A DNA stretch of 64,000 bases from Burkholderiales bacterium (GCA_013044035.1 JABEVE010000026.1:62001-126000), one strand, 5' to 3'. Shown: positions 37,924-49,147, counted from the first letter of the stretch. The notes: a model not told the origin generated them from the letters alone. Numbers and translations: made by a program.

Positions 37924-38436
37924 ATGAACGCCTTCACATCCACCATCCGGATCCAGACTGCTTCCTTTGACGCTGGCGAGGAAATGCGTCGCGTGCGCTC
38001 GGGCCGCACCGACATCGGTGCCTTGGTGTGTTTCGAAGGTGTTTGCCGTGACCACAACGGGGCTCTGGCCGGGCAGGGCGAACAGGCGGTGCGGGCGCTG
38101 GAACTGGAACATTACCCTGGTATGACCGAGCGCAGCATTGCGCTCATGGTCCAGGAGGCACAGCAACGATGGCCACTGCAGGCCACAACCGTGATTCACC
38201 GCGTGGGTGCCCTGGAGCCGGGCGACCCCATCGTGCTGCTCATCGTCGCATCGGCCCACCGCCATGCGGCATTCGAGGCCTGTGCCTTCCTGATGGATTA
38301 CCTCAAGACCCAGGCGCCCTTCTGGAAAAAAGAAACCACTCCCGACGGAGCGCATTGGGTTGATGCCCGCGAGGCCGACGATGCGGCACTTGCGCGCTGG
38401 GGCATCACGGCAAGCAACAACACACCAGCCGGCTGA
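37924..38436 (+). CDS. moaE: Molybdopterin synthase catalytic subunit
   Basis: Converts cyclic pyranopterin monophosphate to molybdopterin with MoaD-thiocarboxylate. The 170-residue product contains IGALVCFEGVCRDHN, ALELEHYPGMTERS, HRVGALEPGDPIVLLIVASAHR and the catalytic lysine region LKTQAPFWKKE. It ends the alaA-to-moaE plus-strand run. moaA and moaC are not in this window. Confidence 0.95.
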   Translation: MNAFTSTIRIQTASFDAGEEMRRVRSGRTDIGALVCFEGVCRDHNGALAGQGEQAVRALELEHYPGMTERSIALMVQEAQQRWPLQATTVIHRVGALEPGDPIVLLIVASAHRHAAFEACAFLMDYLKTQAPFWKKETTPDGAHWVDAREADDAALARWGITASNNTPAG

Positions 38437-38546
38437 ACCCGACGCGGATTTCACGCGCCAAGCCGCGATAAGGTTGGTTGTTCAGGCTATTTCTGCGCTC
38501 GCCTTCCCCCAGTCGGGCGACGGCAAGACGGACGGCGCCGGCGAAG

Positions 38547-38912
38547 TTAACCGCCATGCCCTGGGCCGATGCGGGCTTCGGCCTCGCCGCGCAGTTTGCC
38601 GATGGCTACTAATGCAGTGCCCCAAATACCGCGCAAACGGTGGGTTGCGAGATACACGAGCCAACCGCGCTGCGTCCAGCGCAACACCCCACGCGGGCGC
38701 CAGACCAGCACGACCAGCCCGGCCAAGGCAAGCGCCGGCGCGCGGTCCTTCAGAGTCCGACCGACGGCTTGCAGACTGACCTGCAGGCGGGCCACGGTGT
38801 TCATGCCGGCCTCCACCTTCTCGATCAAACCCACGCAACCACGACGCTGATCCGCGGCGAGAAGTTGCAGGCGCTGCTTGCGCAGCAGCAATTCAACCGA
38901 CTCGGGGCTCAT
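38547..38912 (-). CDS. YqjK-like protein
   Basis: A 121-residue protein, third in a set of three small minus-strand genes that resembles the E. coli yqjD-yqjE-yqjK cluster. It begins with a short basic helix (LLLRKQRLQLLAADQRR) like YqjK, and has one hydrophobic segment (LALAGLVVLVWRP, about 80-95) followed by a basic tail. Function unknown. The first ATG (38912) is used; a GTG two codons earlier is possible. It converges on moaE with 110 bases between and no obvious terminator. Confidence 0.65.
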   Translation of the reverse strand: MSPESVELLLRKQRLQLLAADQRRGCVGLIEKVEAGMNTVARLQVSLQAVGRTLKDRAPALALAGLVVLVWRPRGVLRWTQRGWLVYLATHRLRGIWGTALVAIGKLRGEAEARIGPGHGG

Positions 38913-38927
38913 GGGCACGCTCGACGG

Positions 38928-39311
38928 TCATGGCTCGCGTCTCAAGGCCGAGCGGTCTTTGTTCAATTCGCTGATGGACGCAGCGAACAAGCGGCTGCCG
39001 GCCGCCACGGTGTGCGCCGCCACGGTGGCAGCAGCCACGCCCAGGGCGACGAACAGGCCGGTCGCGAGGCCCAGTGCGAGCAACCGGTGGCTGTCCCACA
39101 AGGCGACGGTGATCCAGAGCGCGGCGAACACGGCGGCGAAACCCAGGAACAAGGCTGCCAGCACCGTCATGAACAACAGGCGGGCGAGGCGCAGCTTTTC
39201 TTCCTGCAGTTCGACCGTGAGCAGTTCCAGCCGCGTTTGCGCTGCGGCCAGCAGGTTGTCGAGCCGGGCGCGCAGGCTGCCGGTCCAGCCAACGTCGGGG
39301 CGATCGGCCAC
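38928..39311 (-). CDS. Phage-holin-family membrane protein (YqjE-like, DUF1469)
   Basis: A 127-residue inner-membrane protein with two adjacent hydrophobic helices (about 48-70 and 76-100) after an amphipathic N-terminal helix (LDNLLAAAQTRLELLTVELQEEKLR), the YqjE pattern. Despite the family name there is no phage context. It starts at GTG, nine bases after the DUF883 gene. These genes are usually linked to stress or stationary phase. Confidence 0.8.
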   Translation of the reverse strand: MADRPDVGWTGSLRARLDNLLAAAQTRLELLTVELQEEKLRLARLLFMTVLAALFLGFAAVFAALWITVALWDSHRLLALGLATGLFVALGVAAATVAAHTVAAGSRLFAASISELNKDRSALRREP

Positions 39312-39320
39312 GGAGAAACT

Positions 39321-39650
39321 TTAACGACGGCCAATCAGCAAACCGAGCAGGAACGCCACGCCAGCAGTGGCGCCAATCGACGTCCAGGGATTGTCATGCA
39401 CGTATTGATCGGTGACGCGGGCAACTTCCTTACCCTTTTCGAGCACATCGGTCTCGATTTGCTCCAACTGGTGACGCACGGTGCCCAGGCGATCGCTCAG
39501 GCGCCCACGCACATCGGCAATCTTGTCGCCCGCCTGACCGGCCGTGAGCTTGAGCAGTTCCTCGGCATCGGCAGCAACTTCCTTCAGGTCGGTGACGAAC
39601 TTGTCGGTCACGTTGACGTTGGCGGGGGTTTGCACAGCGGTTTTGGCCAT
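39321..39650 (-). CDS. DUF883 (ElaB/YqjD/YgaM) ribosome-associated membrane protein
   Basis: A 109-residue tail-anchored protein. A helical, charged N-terminal region (about 15-85) is followed by DNPWTSIGATAGVAFLLGLLIGRR, the membrane anchor with its Arg-Arg end that defines the family. E. coli relatives bind ribosomes at the membrane in stationary phase. ATG at 39650 has GGAG seven bases upstream; an ATG two codons earlier is too close to that site. Upstream are three tandem 9-base repeats and an FNR-like palindrome. Confidence 0.88.
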   Translation of the reverse strand: MAKTAVQTPANVNVTDKFVTDLKEVAADAEELLKLTAGQAGDKIADVRGRLSDRLGTVRHQLEQIETDVLEKGKEVARVTDQYVHDNPWTSIGATAGVAFLLGLLIGRR

Positions 39651-39661
39651 GGTCATACTCC

Positions 39662-39689
39662 TTGAGGTTGTTTGAGGCTGTTGAGGTTG
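39662..39689. repeat. Three tandem 9-base repeats in the DUF883 leader
   Basis: TTGAGGTTG (39662-39670), TTGAGGCTG (39672-39680) and TTGAGGTTG (39681-39689) lie next to the ribosome binding site of the minus-strand DUF883 gene, where they read CARCCTCAA. They may be a binding site or a duplication; function unknown. Confidence 0.6.
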
Positions 39690-39823
39690 AATGGCGAGTC
39701 GACGCGTCAGGCTTTATAAACAGCATATGGGCGAAATGCTGCATTGCAAGCAAGTTGCGATGTGATGACCACGCCGGGTCGGCGGCTGTCAGGCGCAGTA
39801 TGCCCTGTAAACCGCAGACTGGG

Positions 39824-39837
39824 TTTATCTAGATCAA
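39824..39837. promoter_or_regulatory. FNR/ANR-like palindrome
   Basis: TTTATCTAGATCAA matches the FNR-family consensus TTGAT-N4-ATCAA at nine of ten defined positions. It lies in the 262-base divergent region between the DUF883 gene and clpB, about 61 bases upstream of the predicted clpB heat-shock start. Which gene it controls, if any, is unknown. Confidence 0.4.
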
Positions 39838-39856
39838 GATCAGGCCAAGGCGTCAA

Positions 39857-39885
39857 CTTGAAAATGTATGAACGCAGCCGCATCT
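39857..39885 (+). promoter_or_regulatory. Sigma-32 heat-shock promoter of clpB
   Basis: CTTGAA (39857-39862), a 15-base spacer and CCGCATCT (39878-39885) match the sigma-32 consensus CTTGAA and CCCCATNT with one mismatch. The predicted start near 39892 gives a short leader to the ATG at 39913. clpB is a standard member of the RpoH regulon. Confidence 0.75.
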
Positions 39886-39912
39886 GCTGGCATAGGCAAC
39901 ACGGAGTCATCC

Positions 39913-42510
39913 ATGCGATTCGAGAAACTCACCACCCAATTCCAGGAAGCCCTGAGCGAAGCTCAGTCCCTGGCCGTGACGCAGGACAATCCTTACATTG
40001 AACCGATTCACCTGCTGGTGGCCCTGCTGCGGCAGGATGGCCCGAAAGCTTTGTTGGGGCGTGCCGGGGTTTATGTGCAGGGGTTGGCCACCGCGGCTCA
40101 GGCGGCGCTGGGTCGACTGCCGCAGGTGCAGGGCAACGAGGGGAATATTCAAATCAGTCGCGAGTTGAACAATCTGCTCAACCTGACCGAAAAGGAGGCT
40201 GGCAAGCGCGGCGACCAGTTCATTTCCAGTGAATTGTTCCTGCTGGCATTGGCCGACGACAAGGGCGAGGCCGGCAGGCTGACGCGCGAGGTGGGCCTGA
40301 CACGCACATCGCTGGAGACGGCGATTGACGCCGTGCGTGGCGGCCAGAGCGTGAACAGTGCCGACGCCGAGCAGCAGCGCGAGGCCTTGAACAAATACAC
40401 CCTCGACCTGACCGAGCGCGCCCGCGCCGGCAAGCTCGACCCGGTGATTGGCCGCGACGACGAAATCCGCCGCACCATCCAGGTGTTGCAGCGGCGCACC
40501 AAGAACAACCCGGTGTTGATCGGCGAGCCAGGTGTGGGCAAAACGGCCATCGTCGAGGGTCTGGCCCAGCGCATCGTCAGTGGCGAAGTGCCGGAGACGC
40601 TGAAAAACAAGCGTGTGCTGGTGCTGGACATGGCTGGGCTGCTGGCAGGCGCCAAGTTCCGTGGCGAGTTCGAGGAGCGGCTGAAGGCCGTGCTCAAAGA
40701 GGTGGCGGCCGAAGAGGGCCGGGTGATTTTGTTCATCGATGAAATTCACACCATGGTCGGCGCCGGCAAGGCCGAAGGCGCGATGGATGCGGGCAACATG
40801 CTCAAACCCGCCTTGGCACGAGGTGAGTTGCACTGCATTGGCGCCACAACCTTGGACGAGTATCGCAAATACATCGAGAAGGACGCCGCGCTGGAGCGGC
40901 GCTTCCAGAAAGTGCTCGTGGACGAGCCCACGGTCGAGGCGACCATCGCCATCCTGCGTGGCCTGCAAGAGCGCTATGAGTTGCACCATGGCGTGGACAT
41001 CACCGACCCGGCCATCGTCGCCGCGGCCGAACTGAGCCACCGTTACATCACCGACCGTTTCCTGCCCGACAAGGCCATCGACCTGATCGACGAAGCCGGC
41101 TCGCGCATCAAGATGGAAATCGACTCCAAGCCCGAGGTGATGGACCGGCTGGACCGCCGCATCATTCAACTCAAGATCGAGCGCGAAGCCGTGCGCAAGG
41201 AAAAGGACGAAGCCTCGCAAAAGCGCTTTGGCCTGATCGAAGACGAAATCGCCAAGCTGCAAAAGGAGTATTCCGACCTTGAGGAGATCTGGAAGGCGGA
41301 GAAAGCCGCAGTCCAGGGATCTGCACAGGTGAAAGAGCAGATCGACGCGATGCGTTTTCAGATCGAGGAGCTGACGCGCAAGGGCGATTTCAACAAGGTG
41401 GCTGAACTGCAATATGGCCGTCTGCCCGAACTGGAGCGGCAGTTGAAAGACGCCCAGGCCCAGGAGTCGGCTGGCCGCACCAAGGGCGACAAAGCCACGC
41501 CACGTCTGTTGCGAACCCAGGTTGGAGCCGAGGAGATCGCCGAGGTGGTCAGCCGTATGACCGGCATTCCCCTGTCCAAACTGCTGCAAGGCGAGCGCGA
41601 CAAGCTGCTGCAGATGGAAGACAAACTGCACCAGCGGGTGGTGGGCCAAGATCAGGCGATTCAGGCCGTGTCCGACGCCATTCGTCGGTCACGCGCAGGT
41701 TTGTCAGACCCGAACCGGCCTTACGGCTCCTTCCTCTTTCTTGGCCCCACGGGAGTTGGCAAGACCGAGTTGTGTAAAGCCCTGGCCGAGTTTCTGTTCG
41801 ACAGCCAGGATCACCTCATTCGCATCGACATGAGCGAATTCATGGAGAAGCATTCGGTTGCGCGCTTGATTGGCGCGCCGCCGGGCTACGTCGGCTATGA
41901 AGAAGGCGGCTATCTGACCGAGTTGGTGCGGCGCAAGCCCTACAGCGTGATCCTGCTCGACGAGGTGGAAAAGGCGCATCCGGACGTGTTCAACGTGCTG
42001 CTTCAGGTGCTCGACGACGGCCGCCTGACGGACGGCCAGGGCCGCACCGTCGACTTCAAGAACACGGTCATCGTCATGACGTCCAATCTGGGATCGCAGC
42101 ACATCATGGCCATGGCCGGGCAACCGCAGGAGGCGATTCGTGATGCCGTCTGGATCGAGGTCAAACAGCATTTTCGGCCCGAGTTCCTGAACCGCATCGA
42201 CGAGGTGGTGGTGTTCCACGCGCTGAGCCAGGCGCAGATCGGGGATATTGCGCGTATTCAGCTCAAATCGCTGGAAAGTCGGCTGGCGCAGATGGACATC
42301 AAACTGGAAGTCACGGCTGCGGCGATTGCCGAAATGGCCAAGGCGGGTTACGACCCTGTGTTCGGCGCGAGGCCCTTGAAGCGTGCAATCCAGAGCCAGA
42401 TCGAGAATCCACTGTCCCGACGCATCCTGGAAGGCGGCTTCGGACCGAAGTCGGTCGTGCCGGTGGATGTGCGAGATGGCCAGATCGTGTTCCAGCGCAC
42501 CGTACATTGA
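39913..42510 (+). CDS. clpB: ATP-dependent chaperone ClpB
   Basis: Hexameric disaggregase working with DnaK. The 865-residue product has the N-terminal Clp repeats (1-145) and the first AAA+ ring with Walker [10 protein letters not shown] (about 205). A coiled-coil middle domain follows (about 405-525, [18 protein letters not shown]), then a second AAA+ ring with [11 protein letters not shown] (about 608) and the sensor/D2 end ([15 protein letters not shown]). The middle domain marks it as ClpB, not ClpA or ClpC. ATG at 39913 follows ACGGAG; the frame extends to 39868, but the conserved [14 protein letters not shown] start fixes it. Confidence 0.97.
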   Translation: MRFEKLTTQFQEALSEAQSLAVTQDNPYIEPIHLLVALLRQDGPKALLGRAGVYVQGLATAAQAALGRLPQVQGNEGNIQISRELNNLLNLTEKEAGKRGDQFISSELFLLALADDKGEAGRLTREVGLTRTSLETAIDAVRGGQSVNSADAEQQREALNKYTLDLTERARAGKLDPVIGRDDEIRRTIQVLQRRTKNNPVLIGEPGVGKTAIVEGLAQRIVSGEVPETLKNKRVLVLDMAGLLAGAKFRGEFEERLKAVLKEVAAEEGRVILFIDEIHTMVGAGKAEGAMDAGNMLKPALARGELHCIGATTLDEYRKYIEKDAALERRFQKVLVDEPTVEATIAILRGLQERYELHHGVDITDPAIVAAAELSHRYITDRFLPDKAIDLIDEAGSRIKMEIDSKPEVMDRLDRRIIQLKIEREAVRKEKDEASQKRFGLIEDEIAKLQKEYSDLEEIWKAEKAAVQGSAQVKEQIDAMRFQIEELTRKGDFNKVAELQYGRLPELERQLKDAQAQESAGRTKGDKATPRLLRTQVGAEEIAEVVSRMTGIPLSKLLQGERDKLLQMEDKLHQRVVGQDQAIQAVSDAIRRSRAGLSDPNRPYGSFLFLGPTGVGKTELCKALAEFLFDSQDHLIRIDMSEFMEKHSVARLIGAPPGYVGYEEGGYLTELVRRKPYSVILLDEVEKAHPDVFNVLLQVLDDGRLTDGQGRTVDFKNTVIVMTSNLGSQHIMAMAGQPQEAIRDAVWIEVKQHFRPEFLNRIDEVVVFHALSQAQIGDIARIQLKSLESRLAQMDIKLEVTAAAIAEMAKAGYDPVFGARPLKRAIQSQIENPLSRRILEGGFGPKSVVPVDVRDGQIVFQRTVH

Positions 42511-42536
42511 GATCTCGGGTGCGACCTGCTTCTTGC

Positions 42537-42562
42537 GTGGCCTTGCTGGTGCGCAAGGCCAC
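42537..42562 (+). terminator. Hairpin downstream of clpB
   Basis: A perfect 10-bp stem GTGGCCTTGC / GCAAGGCCAC (42537-42546 and 42553-42562) with a 6-base loop begins 26 bases after the clpB stop. There is no T-tract, so it may be a weak or Rho-assisted terminator or an RNA-stabilising end. The rest of the gap to 42735 shows nothing else. Confidence 0.5.
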
Positions 42563-42735
42563 GTCCGTCAACCGGAACCTTTTGCATTGCAGCCTGTCTC
42601 TCATGGGCCTGCGCTGGCGCATCCGCAGAGCACAAGCCAGCCTGCTTCGGGCTGCTCCGCTGCGACAAGGGGACGTCTCCCGGCCTTGTTTCAGGCGGCT
42701 ACGATGATGGCCGAAACGTCCACTTGGCCTATCGC

Positions 42736-43338
42736 ATGAACTTGAACCCACGACGCAGAACCTTTCTCCTGGCTACCGCTGCGCTGGCCCTGGCCAGCTC
42801 GCTTGCGGCCTGCGGTCAAAAGCAGCATTGGGATCTCGACAATGTCAGCGCCGTATTGGCCAATTTGAAATTCAACCTGATCTCGGACACGGGGCAAAAG
42901 GTGACGGCGGCCGACTACAAGGGCAAGGTCGTCATCCTGTATTTTGGCTATACCCATTGCCCGGATGTGTGTCCCCTGACCATGGCGCATCTGGCCGAGG
43001 CGGTGAAGGAGTTGGGGCCCCAAGGCAAGGATGTGCAAATCCTGATGGTTTCGGTGGACCCTGCGCGCGACACACTTCCCATTCTGCGTGCCTACACCCA
43101 GGCTTTCAGCCCGCAAGCCATTGGCCTGACGGGGACACCGCAGGACATCGAGGATGTAGCCAAGCGTTACCACGTTGCCTACCAACTGGGCAAGAAAGAC
43201 AAGTCGGGCCAATATGTGGTCGACCACAGTGCCGCCATCTATGTCTTCGACAAAGACGGGCGCGGTATTTTGATCGGCTCAGACCTCACCCCTGTGCCGT
43301 CCATCGTGCACGATGTCAAACAGTTGCTGGCCGATTGA
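42736..43338 (+). CDS. SCO1/SenC-family copper chaperone lipoprotein
   Basis: Thioredoxin-fold protein that delivers copper to, or reduces, the CuA site of cytochrome c oxidase. The 200-residue precursor has a lipobox SLAAC with Cys26. The metal motif GYTHCPDVCP (Cys75, Cys79) and the third ligand His164 in VVDHS are all present. It should be anchored in the inner membrane facing the periplasm. ATG at 42736 is used; an upstream TTG (42724) is unlikely. It converges on a CtaG-like gene, consistent with oxidase assembly. Confidence 0.92.
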   Translation: MNLNPRRRTFLLATAALALASSLAACGQKQHWDLDNVSAVLANLKFNLISDTGQKVTAADYKGKVVILYFGYTHCPDVCPLTMAHLAEAVKELGPQGKDVQILMVSVDPARDTLPILRAYTQAFSPQAIGLTGTPQDIEDVAKRYHVAYQLGKKDKSGQYVVDHSAAIYVFDKDGRGILIGSDLTPVPSIVHDVKQLLAD

Positions 43339-43387
43339 GCCGAGGCCGGGCGGCCGTTCTGGTTGATGTCCGCTGCCGCAATCGACT

Positions 43388-44269
43388 TCAGCCCACAGGC
43401 CTGGGGGCGGGAGCGGGAGAGTTCACTGCGGTGGCTTGGCGTGAGAGTACCGGCAAACGGCCACGCTCCGACAACCGCATCCAGTTCCGCAAAGCCACCA
43501 TGGCGGCAATGACGTTGATGCCGGAGGCCGGAATCCACAGGATCAAGCCGCCAAGATGTTGATCCGTCAGCGGATCGATGCCTGATATCGCTCGGCCACA
43601 CAGGGTGTAGATGGGGTACCAGTCCGCACTCGTCAGCGCCAGCACGGCACCCAGAATCATTTGCGGGATCATGGCGACGATGGGCAGGAAAATGCGTCCC
43701 CCCGGTCGCATGTGCGCAGGTGGCGCGGGCCTCGGGTCGAGCACCAGCCACCAGAACAGCAGCCCGTCGACCACCATGGTCCAGTTCATCAACTGGTAGA
43801 GCATGGTGTTGAGCATGACGCCCACATGGATGAAGGGCACCAGCCAGAACACGACCAGCCCGGAGAACAGGGCGCCAGCAATCCAGGGGTTGAGCACGAA
43901 ATCGGTGATGCCCCGCATCGGCGGGGTGCGCATCAGGGGCGTCAGGTAGCGACTGCGCCACCGCGCTGGAATGCCCGCGCGCCACGTAGGGACGGGCCAG
44001 GCCAGCATCACCAACAAGGGGCCGAGGTCATGCAGCGCCATCTGCTGCAGCATGTGCAAAAAGAACTGATGTTCGGCGTAGTAGTCCCACTGGGTCTGCA
44101 GCCCTTGGTACGTGAGCAGCCAGCCGAGCCAGAACCACATTTGCCGCCACCAGGGCGTGTGCTGCCTGCGGCTGCCGCGCCAATACAAGGCCGCACCGCC
44201 CAACAGGAAAAGCGCCATCGGCCAGGATGGATACCAGGGGTGGAGCCAGTGCAGCAAGGAACTCATCAA
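43388..44269 (-). CDS. Cytochrome c oxidase assembly protein, caa3_CtaG family
   Basis: A 293-residue polytopic membrane protein of the caa3-type CtaG family (distinct from Cox11/CtaG), needed for CuA or oxidase assembly in Bacillus. It has about seven hydrophobic segments. Family landmarks are LQTQWDYYAEHQFFLHMLQQMALHDLGP (quoted here as YAEHQFFLHMLQQMALHD), with conserved histidines, and LMNWTMVVDGLLFWW. It faces the SCO gene tail to tail. Divergent from rraA with 201 bases between. Confidence 0.87.
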   Translation of the reverse strand: MMSSLLHWLHPWYPSWPMALFLLGGAALYWRGSRRQHTPWWRQMWFWLGWLLTYQGLQTQWDYYAEHQFFLHMLQQMALHDLGPLLVMLAWPVPTWRAGIPARWRSRYLTPLMRTPPMRGITDFVLNPWIAGALFSGLVVFWLVPFIHVGVMLNTMLYQLMNWTMVVDGLLFWWLVLDPRPAPPAHMRPGGRIFLPIVAMIPQMILGAVLALTSADWYPIYTLCGRAISGIDPLTDQHLGGLILWIPASGINVIAAMVALRNWMRLSERGRLPVLSRQATAVNSPAPAPRPVG

Positions 44270-44470
44270 AAGCGTCGTCAGGATTCAAACGTCAGGTCAA
44301 GAGGATAACGCCGTCGGCATGCACCACCGGGTGGCAATCTGTACACAATGAACCCCGACCGGAAGAACGAGGTCGCGCCTTTTGATTTCGCGCAAGGAAG
44401 ACTGCACGGTTTGCCGTTCCAATAGGCTGCAAGGCCAGGGTCGGCTCACCATGACATCAGGAGCAAGAGC

Positions 44471-45001
44471 ATGCCATCGTCGATGTCAATCTGCGATTTT
44501 TGCGACCAGCATCCGGAGGCGATCTCCACGGGTCTGCTTCGGGTTTTGCCGCCGCTGTTCAGGAACTTCGGCCGCTTGCAGTCCTTTTACGGTCAAGTCA
44601 GTACCGTGCAATGTTTCGAAGACAACGGCCTGGTTCGCGCAGTGCTGGGGGACGCCGGCATGGCGCGGGTGCTGGTGGTCGACGGTGGCGGCTCAATGCG
44701 GCACGCACTGTTCGGCGGCAATCTCGCTGCGCTGGCGGCGCGCAGCGGCTGGGCGGGTGTGGTGATCGACGGATGCGTGCGGGATATCGCTGAAATCGCC
44801 GCAGCCCCTGTCGGCGTGCGCGCCTTGGCTGCCATGCCGATGCCGCCGCGCAAGCAGGGCGCCGGACAGCGCGATCTTGCGATTCGGATTCAGGGCGTCA
44901 CGGTGCGACCTGGTGACTGGCTCTATGCCGATGCCGACGGCATGCTGGTCAGCGCCGAACCGCTGCACATGGGCCACCGATCGGGATCAGCTGGCAAATA
45001 G
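44471..45001 (+). CDS. rraA: RraA-family protein (RNase E inhibitor / HMG aldolase fold)
   Basis: A 176-residue member of the RraA family. E. coli RraA binds and inhibits RNase E; other members are 4-hydroxy-4-methyl-2-oxoglutarate/oxaloacetate aldolases. Visible parts are STVQCFEDNGLVRAVL, VLVVDGGGSMRHALFGGNLA and GVVIDGCVRDIAEI, with the Arg-Asp pair of the aldolase active site (CVRD). Either role is possible. ATG at 44471 has GGAG seven bases upstream. It converges on lexA. Confidence 0.88.
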   Translation: MPSSMSICDFCDQHPEAISTGLLRVLPPLFRNFGRLQSFYGQVSTVQCFEDNGLVRAVLGDAGMARVLVVDGGGSMRHALFGGNLAALAARSGWAGVVIDGCVRDIAEIAAAPVGVRALAAMPMPPRKQGAGQRDLAIRIQGVTVRPGDWLYADADGMLVSAEPLHMGHRSGSAGK

Positions 45002-45056
45002 GCATCCGGACGATGCCGCCCTGCAAGAACGTCGTTTCTGCAGTTCATGTGCCAGA

Positions 45057-45728
45057 TCAAAAGCCGCTGCGAATCAGCCCAACTGCCAGCCCCTCGATGA
45101 CGAAGACCTGATCAGGCTGCACCACGATGGGCGCGAAATCCGGGTTTTCCGGCAGCAGTTCAATGTGCCCGGTTTTGCGTTGCAGACGCTTGACCGTGAC
45201 TTCATCGCCCAGCCTCGCCACGACAATCTGGCCGTTGCGCACATCCTGCGTCTGTTTCACGGCCAGCAGGTCGCCATCCAGAATGCCGGCTTCCTGCATG
45301 CTCATGCCTTTGACCTTGAGAAGATAGTCAGGCCGGGATGCAAACATTCGGGCCTCGACACCGATGGTCTGTTCGATATGTTCCTGCGCCAGAATGGGGC
45401 TACCGGCAGCCACACGGCCGATGAGCGGCAGCAAGAGTTGTTCCATGCCGGGCAGGGCGCGCGCGTGCGGGCGGCAGGTTGCCGGCCGCACCGTTTGCCT
45501 CGCAGTGGAGGTGAGCCGGATGCCACGCGACGTTCCCGGAGAGAGTTCGATCATGCCCTTGCGCGCCAGGGCATGCAGATGGTCTTCGGCGGCGTTAGCT
45601 GAACGAAAGCCCAGTTCAGCGGCAATTTCGGCGCGCGTGGGTGGGTAGCCGGTGCGCTCGATGGCCTTGGAAATGAGCGTGAGGATTTCTCCCTGACGCG
45701 CAGTAAGCTTGGTGCTGGGTGTCGGCAT
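45057..45728 (-). CDS. lexA: LexA repressor
   Basis: SOS master repressor and self-cleaving serine protease. The 223-residue product has the winged-helix DNA-binding domain (1-72, [21 protein letters not shown]). A linker follows that is longer than in E. coli (202 residues). The cleavage site is Ala108-Gly109 (GRVAAGSP), with catalytic Ser143 ([10 protein letters not shown]) and Lys180 (EVTVKRL). ATG at 45728 is preceded by GAGAGAAAG; the frame open to 45767 is not needed. Two SOS boxes upstream indicate autoregulation. Confidence 0.96.
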   Translation of the reverse strand: MPTPSTKLTARQGEILTLISKAIERTGYPPTRAEIAAELGFRSANAAEDHLHALARKGMIELSPGTSRGIRLTSTARQTVRPATCRPHARALPGMEQLLLPLIGRVAAGSPILAQEHIEQTIGVEARMFASRPDYLLKVKGMSMQEAGILDGDLLAVKQTQDVRNGQIVVARLGDEVTVKRLQRKTGHIELLPENPDFAPIVVQPDQVFVIEGLAVGLIRSGF

Positions 45729-45806
45729 GGTGCTTTCTCTCTCAAGCAAGTCAGAGGACCAATCCAAGGTGCTGACCCCTGGGTTGGGCTTCGAGGCTAG
45801 GCCAGA

Positions 45807-45834
45807 ATATTAAGCCGGATACTGTCATCATCAA
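45807..45834 (-). promoter_or_regulatory. lexA promoter
   Basis: Read on the minus strand: -35 TTGATG (45829-45834), 16-base spacer, -10 TAATAT (45807-45812). The -35 lies inside SOS box 1, so bound LexA would block RNA polymerase. The predicted leader to the lexA ATG is about 70 bases. Confidence 0.55.
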
Positions 45835-45837
45835 CAG
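45822..45837. promoter_or_regulatory. SOS box 1 (LexA operator)
   Basis: CTGTCATCATCAACAG has perfect CTGT and ACAG arms around eight bases, the LexA consensus. It overlaps the predicted lexA -35. Confidence 0.82.
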
Positions 45838-45838
45838 C

Positions 45839-45854
45839 CTGTATTTTTATCCAG
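45839..45854. promoter_or_regulatory. SOS box 2 (LexA operator), next to asparaginase
   Basis: CTGTATTTTTATCCAG matches CTG-N10-CAG with an AT-rich core, close to known lexA second boxes. It is one base from box 1 (centres 17 bp apart) and ends 11 bases before the asparaginase ATG. Confidence 0.6.
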
Positions 45855-45865
45855 ATCATCATCAC

Positions 45866-46837
45866 ATGCAATCAAAAATCGATATTTCCCTGCCCAAAGT
45901 GATCGTGCTCGGTACCGGAGGCACCATCGCTGGGGTCTCCACGGCGCATGCGGCGCAGGCCGGCTACCGGGCCGGCGTGCTCGATATCGCCGCTCTTGTT
46001 GCCGCCGCTCCCGGCATCGAGCTACTTGCGAACTTGCAGGTCGAGCAAATCGCGAGCATCGACAGCAAGGACATGGGTGCTGCCGTCTGGGAGCAACTCG
46101 CCAGACGCATCCGCGACGGGTTGCAGCAGGAAGACGTGGCTGGTTGCGTCGTCACCCACGGCAGCGACACACTGGAGGAAACCGCCTACTTCCTACATTG
46201 CGTGTTGCCGGCAGGCAAGCCTGTGGTTCTGACAGCGGCGATGCGCCCCGCTACCGCGCTCTCGGCCGATGGACCGCGCAATCTCTACGACGCGGTGCAA
46301 GTCGCCTCGAGCCAGCAGGCACAAGGGCTTGGCGTGGTCTGCGTGCTGCATGGGCGCATCCATGGCGCTTGCGATGTGAGCAAAGCACAGCCGACGGCGG
46401 TGGATGCGTTTTCGTCCGGCGAACGCGGCCCGCTCGGTTTCGTCGGCGTGCAGGGCGTGCAGATCACGCGCCTGCTGCCGTTGCAACCGTCAGACCCGTT
46501 GTCGCTGACACCATGGCAACCCCCAAGGGAAGGCTGGCCCCGCGTGGAGTTGGTGCATAGCCATGCGGGCGCAGACGGCGCGGTGGTGCGGGCCTTGATG
46601 CGGTCATCGCAAAGCGGCGATCCAAGCCACAAGCTGGCGGGTTTGGTGGTGCTGGGAACGGGCAGCGGCACGGTGCATGAGCAGTTGCAAACTGCCCTTG
46701 ACGAGGCCGAGGCAACCGGCATCAGGGTGGCTTACGCCTCGCGCATGGGAGCTTTGTCGGGGGGCGACTTCGACGGCTTGAACGCCGTGAAGATTCGCAT
46801 TCGTCTGATGCTGGAACTGGCCGCCGCTGCAGCTTGA
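45866..46837 (+). CDS. L-asparaginase, bacterial type
   Basis: Hydrolyses asparagine (possibly glutamine) to aspartate and ammonia. The 323-residue product has both active-site threonine motifs, VLGTGGTIAGV (about 14-24) and VVTHGSDTLEETAYFLH (about 97-113), plus VVLTAAMRPATALSADGPRNL. There is no signal peptide, so it is probably cytoplasmic, although the sequence resembles type II enzymes. It is divergent from lexA. SOS box 2 lies where its promoter or ribosome binding site should be, so DNA damage may affect its expression. Confidence 0.9.
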   Translation: MQSKIDISLPKVIVLGTGGTIAGVSTAHAAQAGYRAGVLDIAALVAAAPGIELLANLQVEQIASIDSKDMGAAVWEQLARRIRDGLQQEDVAGCVVTHGSDTLEETAYFLHCVLPAGKPVVLTAAMRPATALSADGPRNLYDAVQVASSQQAQGLGVVCVLHGRIHGACDVSKAQPTAVDAFSSGERGPLGFVGVQGVQITRLLPLQPSDPLSLTPWQPPREGWPRVELVHSHAGADGAVVRALMRSSQSGDPSHKLAGLVVLGTGSGTVHEQLQTALDEAEATGIRVAYASRMGALSGGDFDGLNAVKIRIRLMLELAAAAA

Positions 46838-46938
46838 ATCACAGGCCCGAACTGCACTGCTGAAACAGGCTCCGGGTGAGGGCCAACACGGCTTGGGCTG
46901 TTCGCACCGGCGACAGGCAGGCAGATGCCGTGCCACCT

Positions 46939-49147
<2,209 letters not shown>

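Noticed and set aside
38928-39311. Phage origin for the holin-family gene
   Set aside because: No other phage gene, att site or composition change is seen; the family name reflects YqjE-type proteins common in chromosomes.
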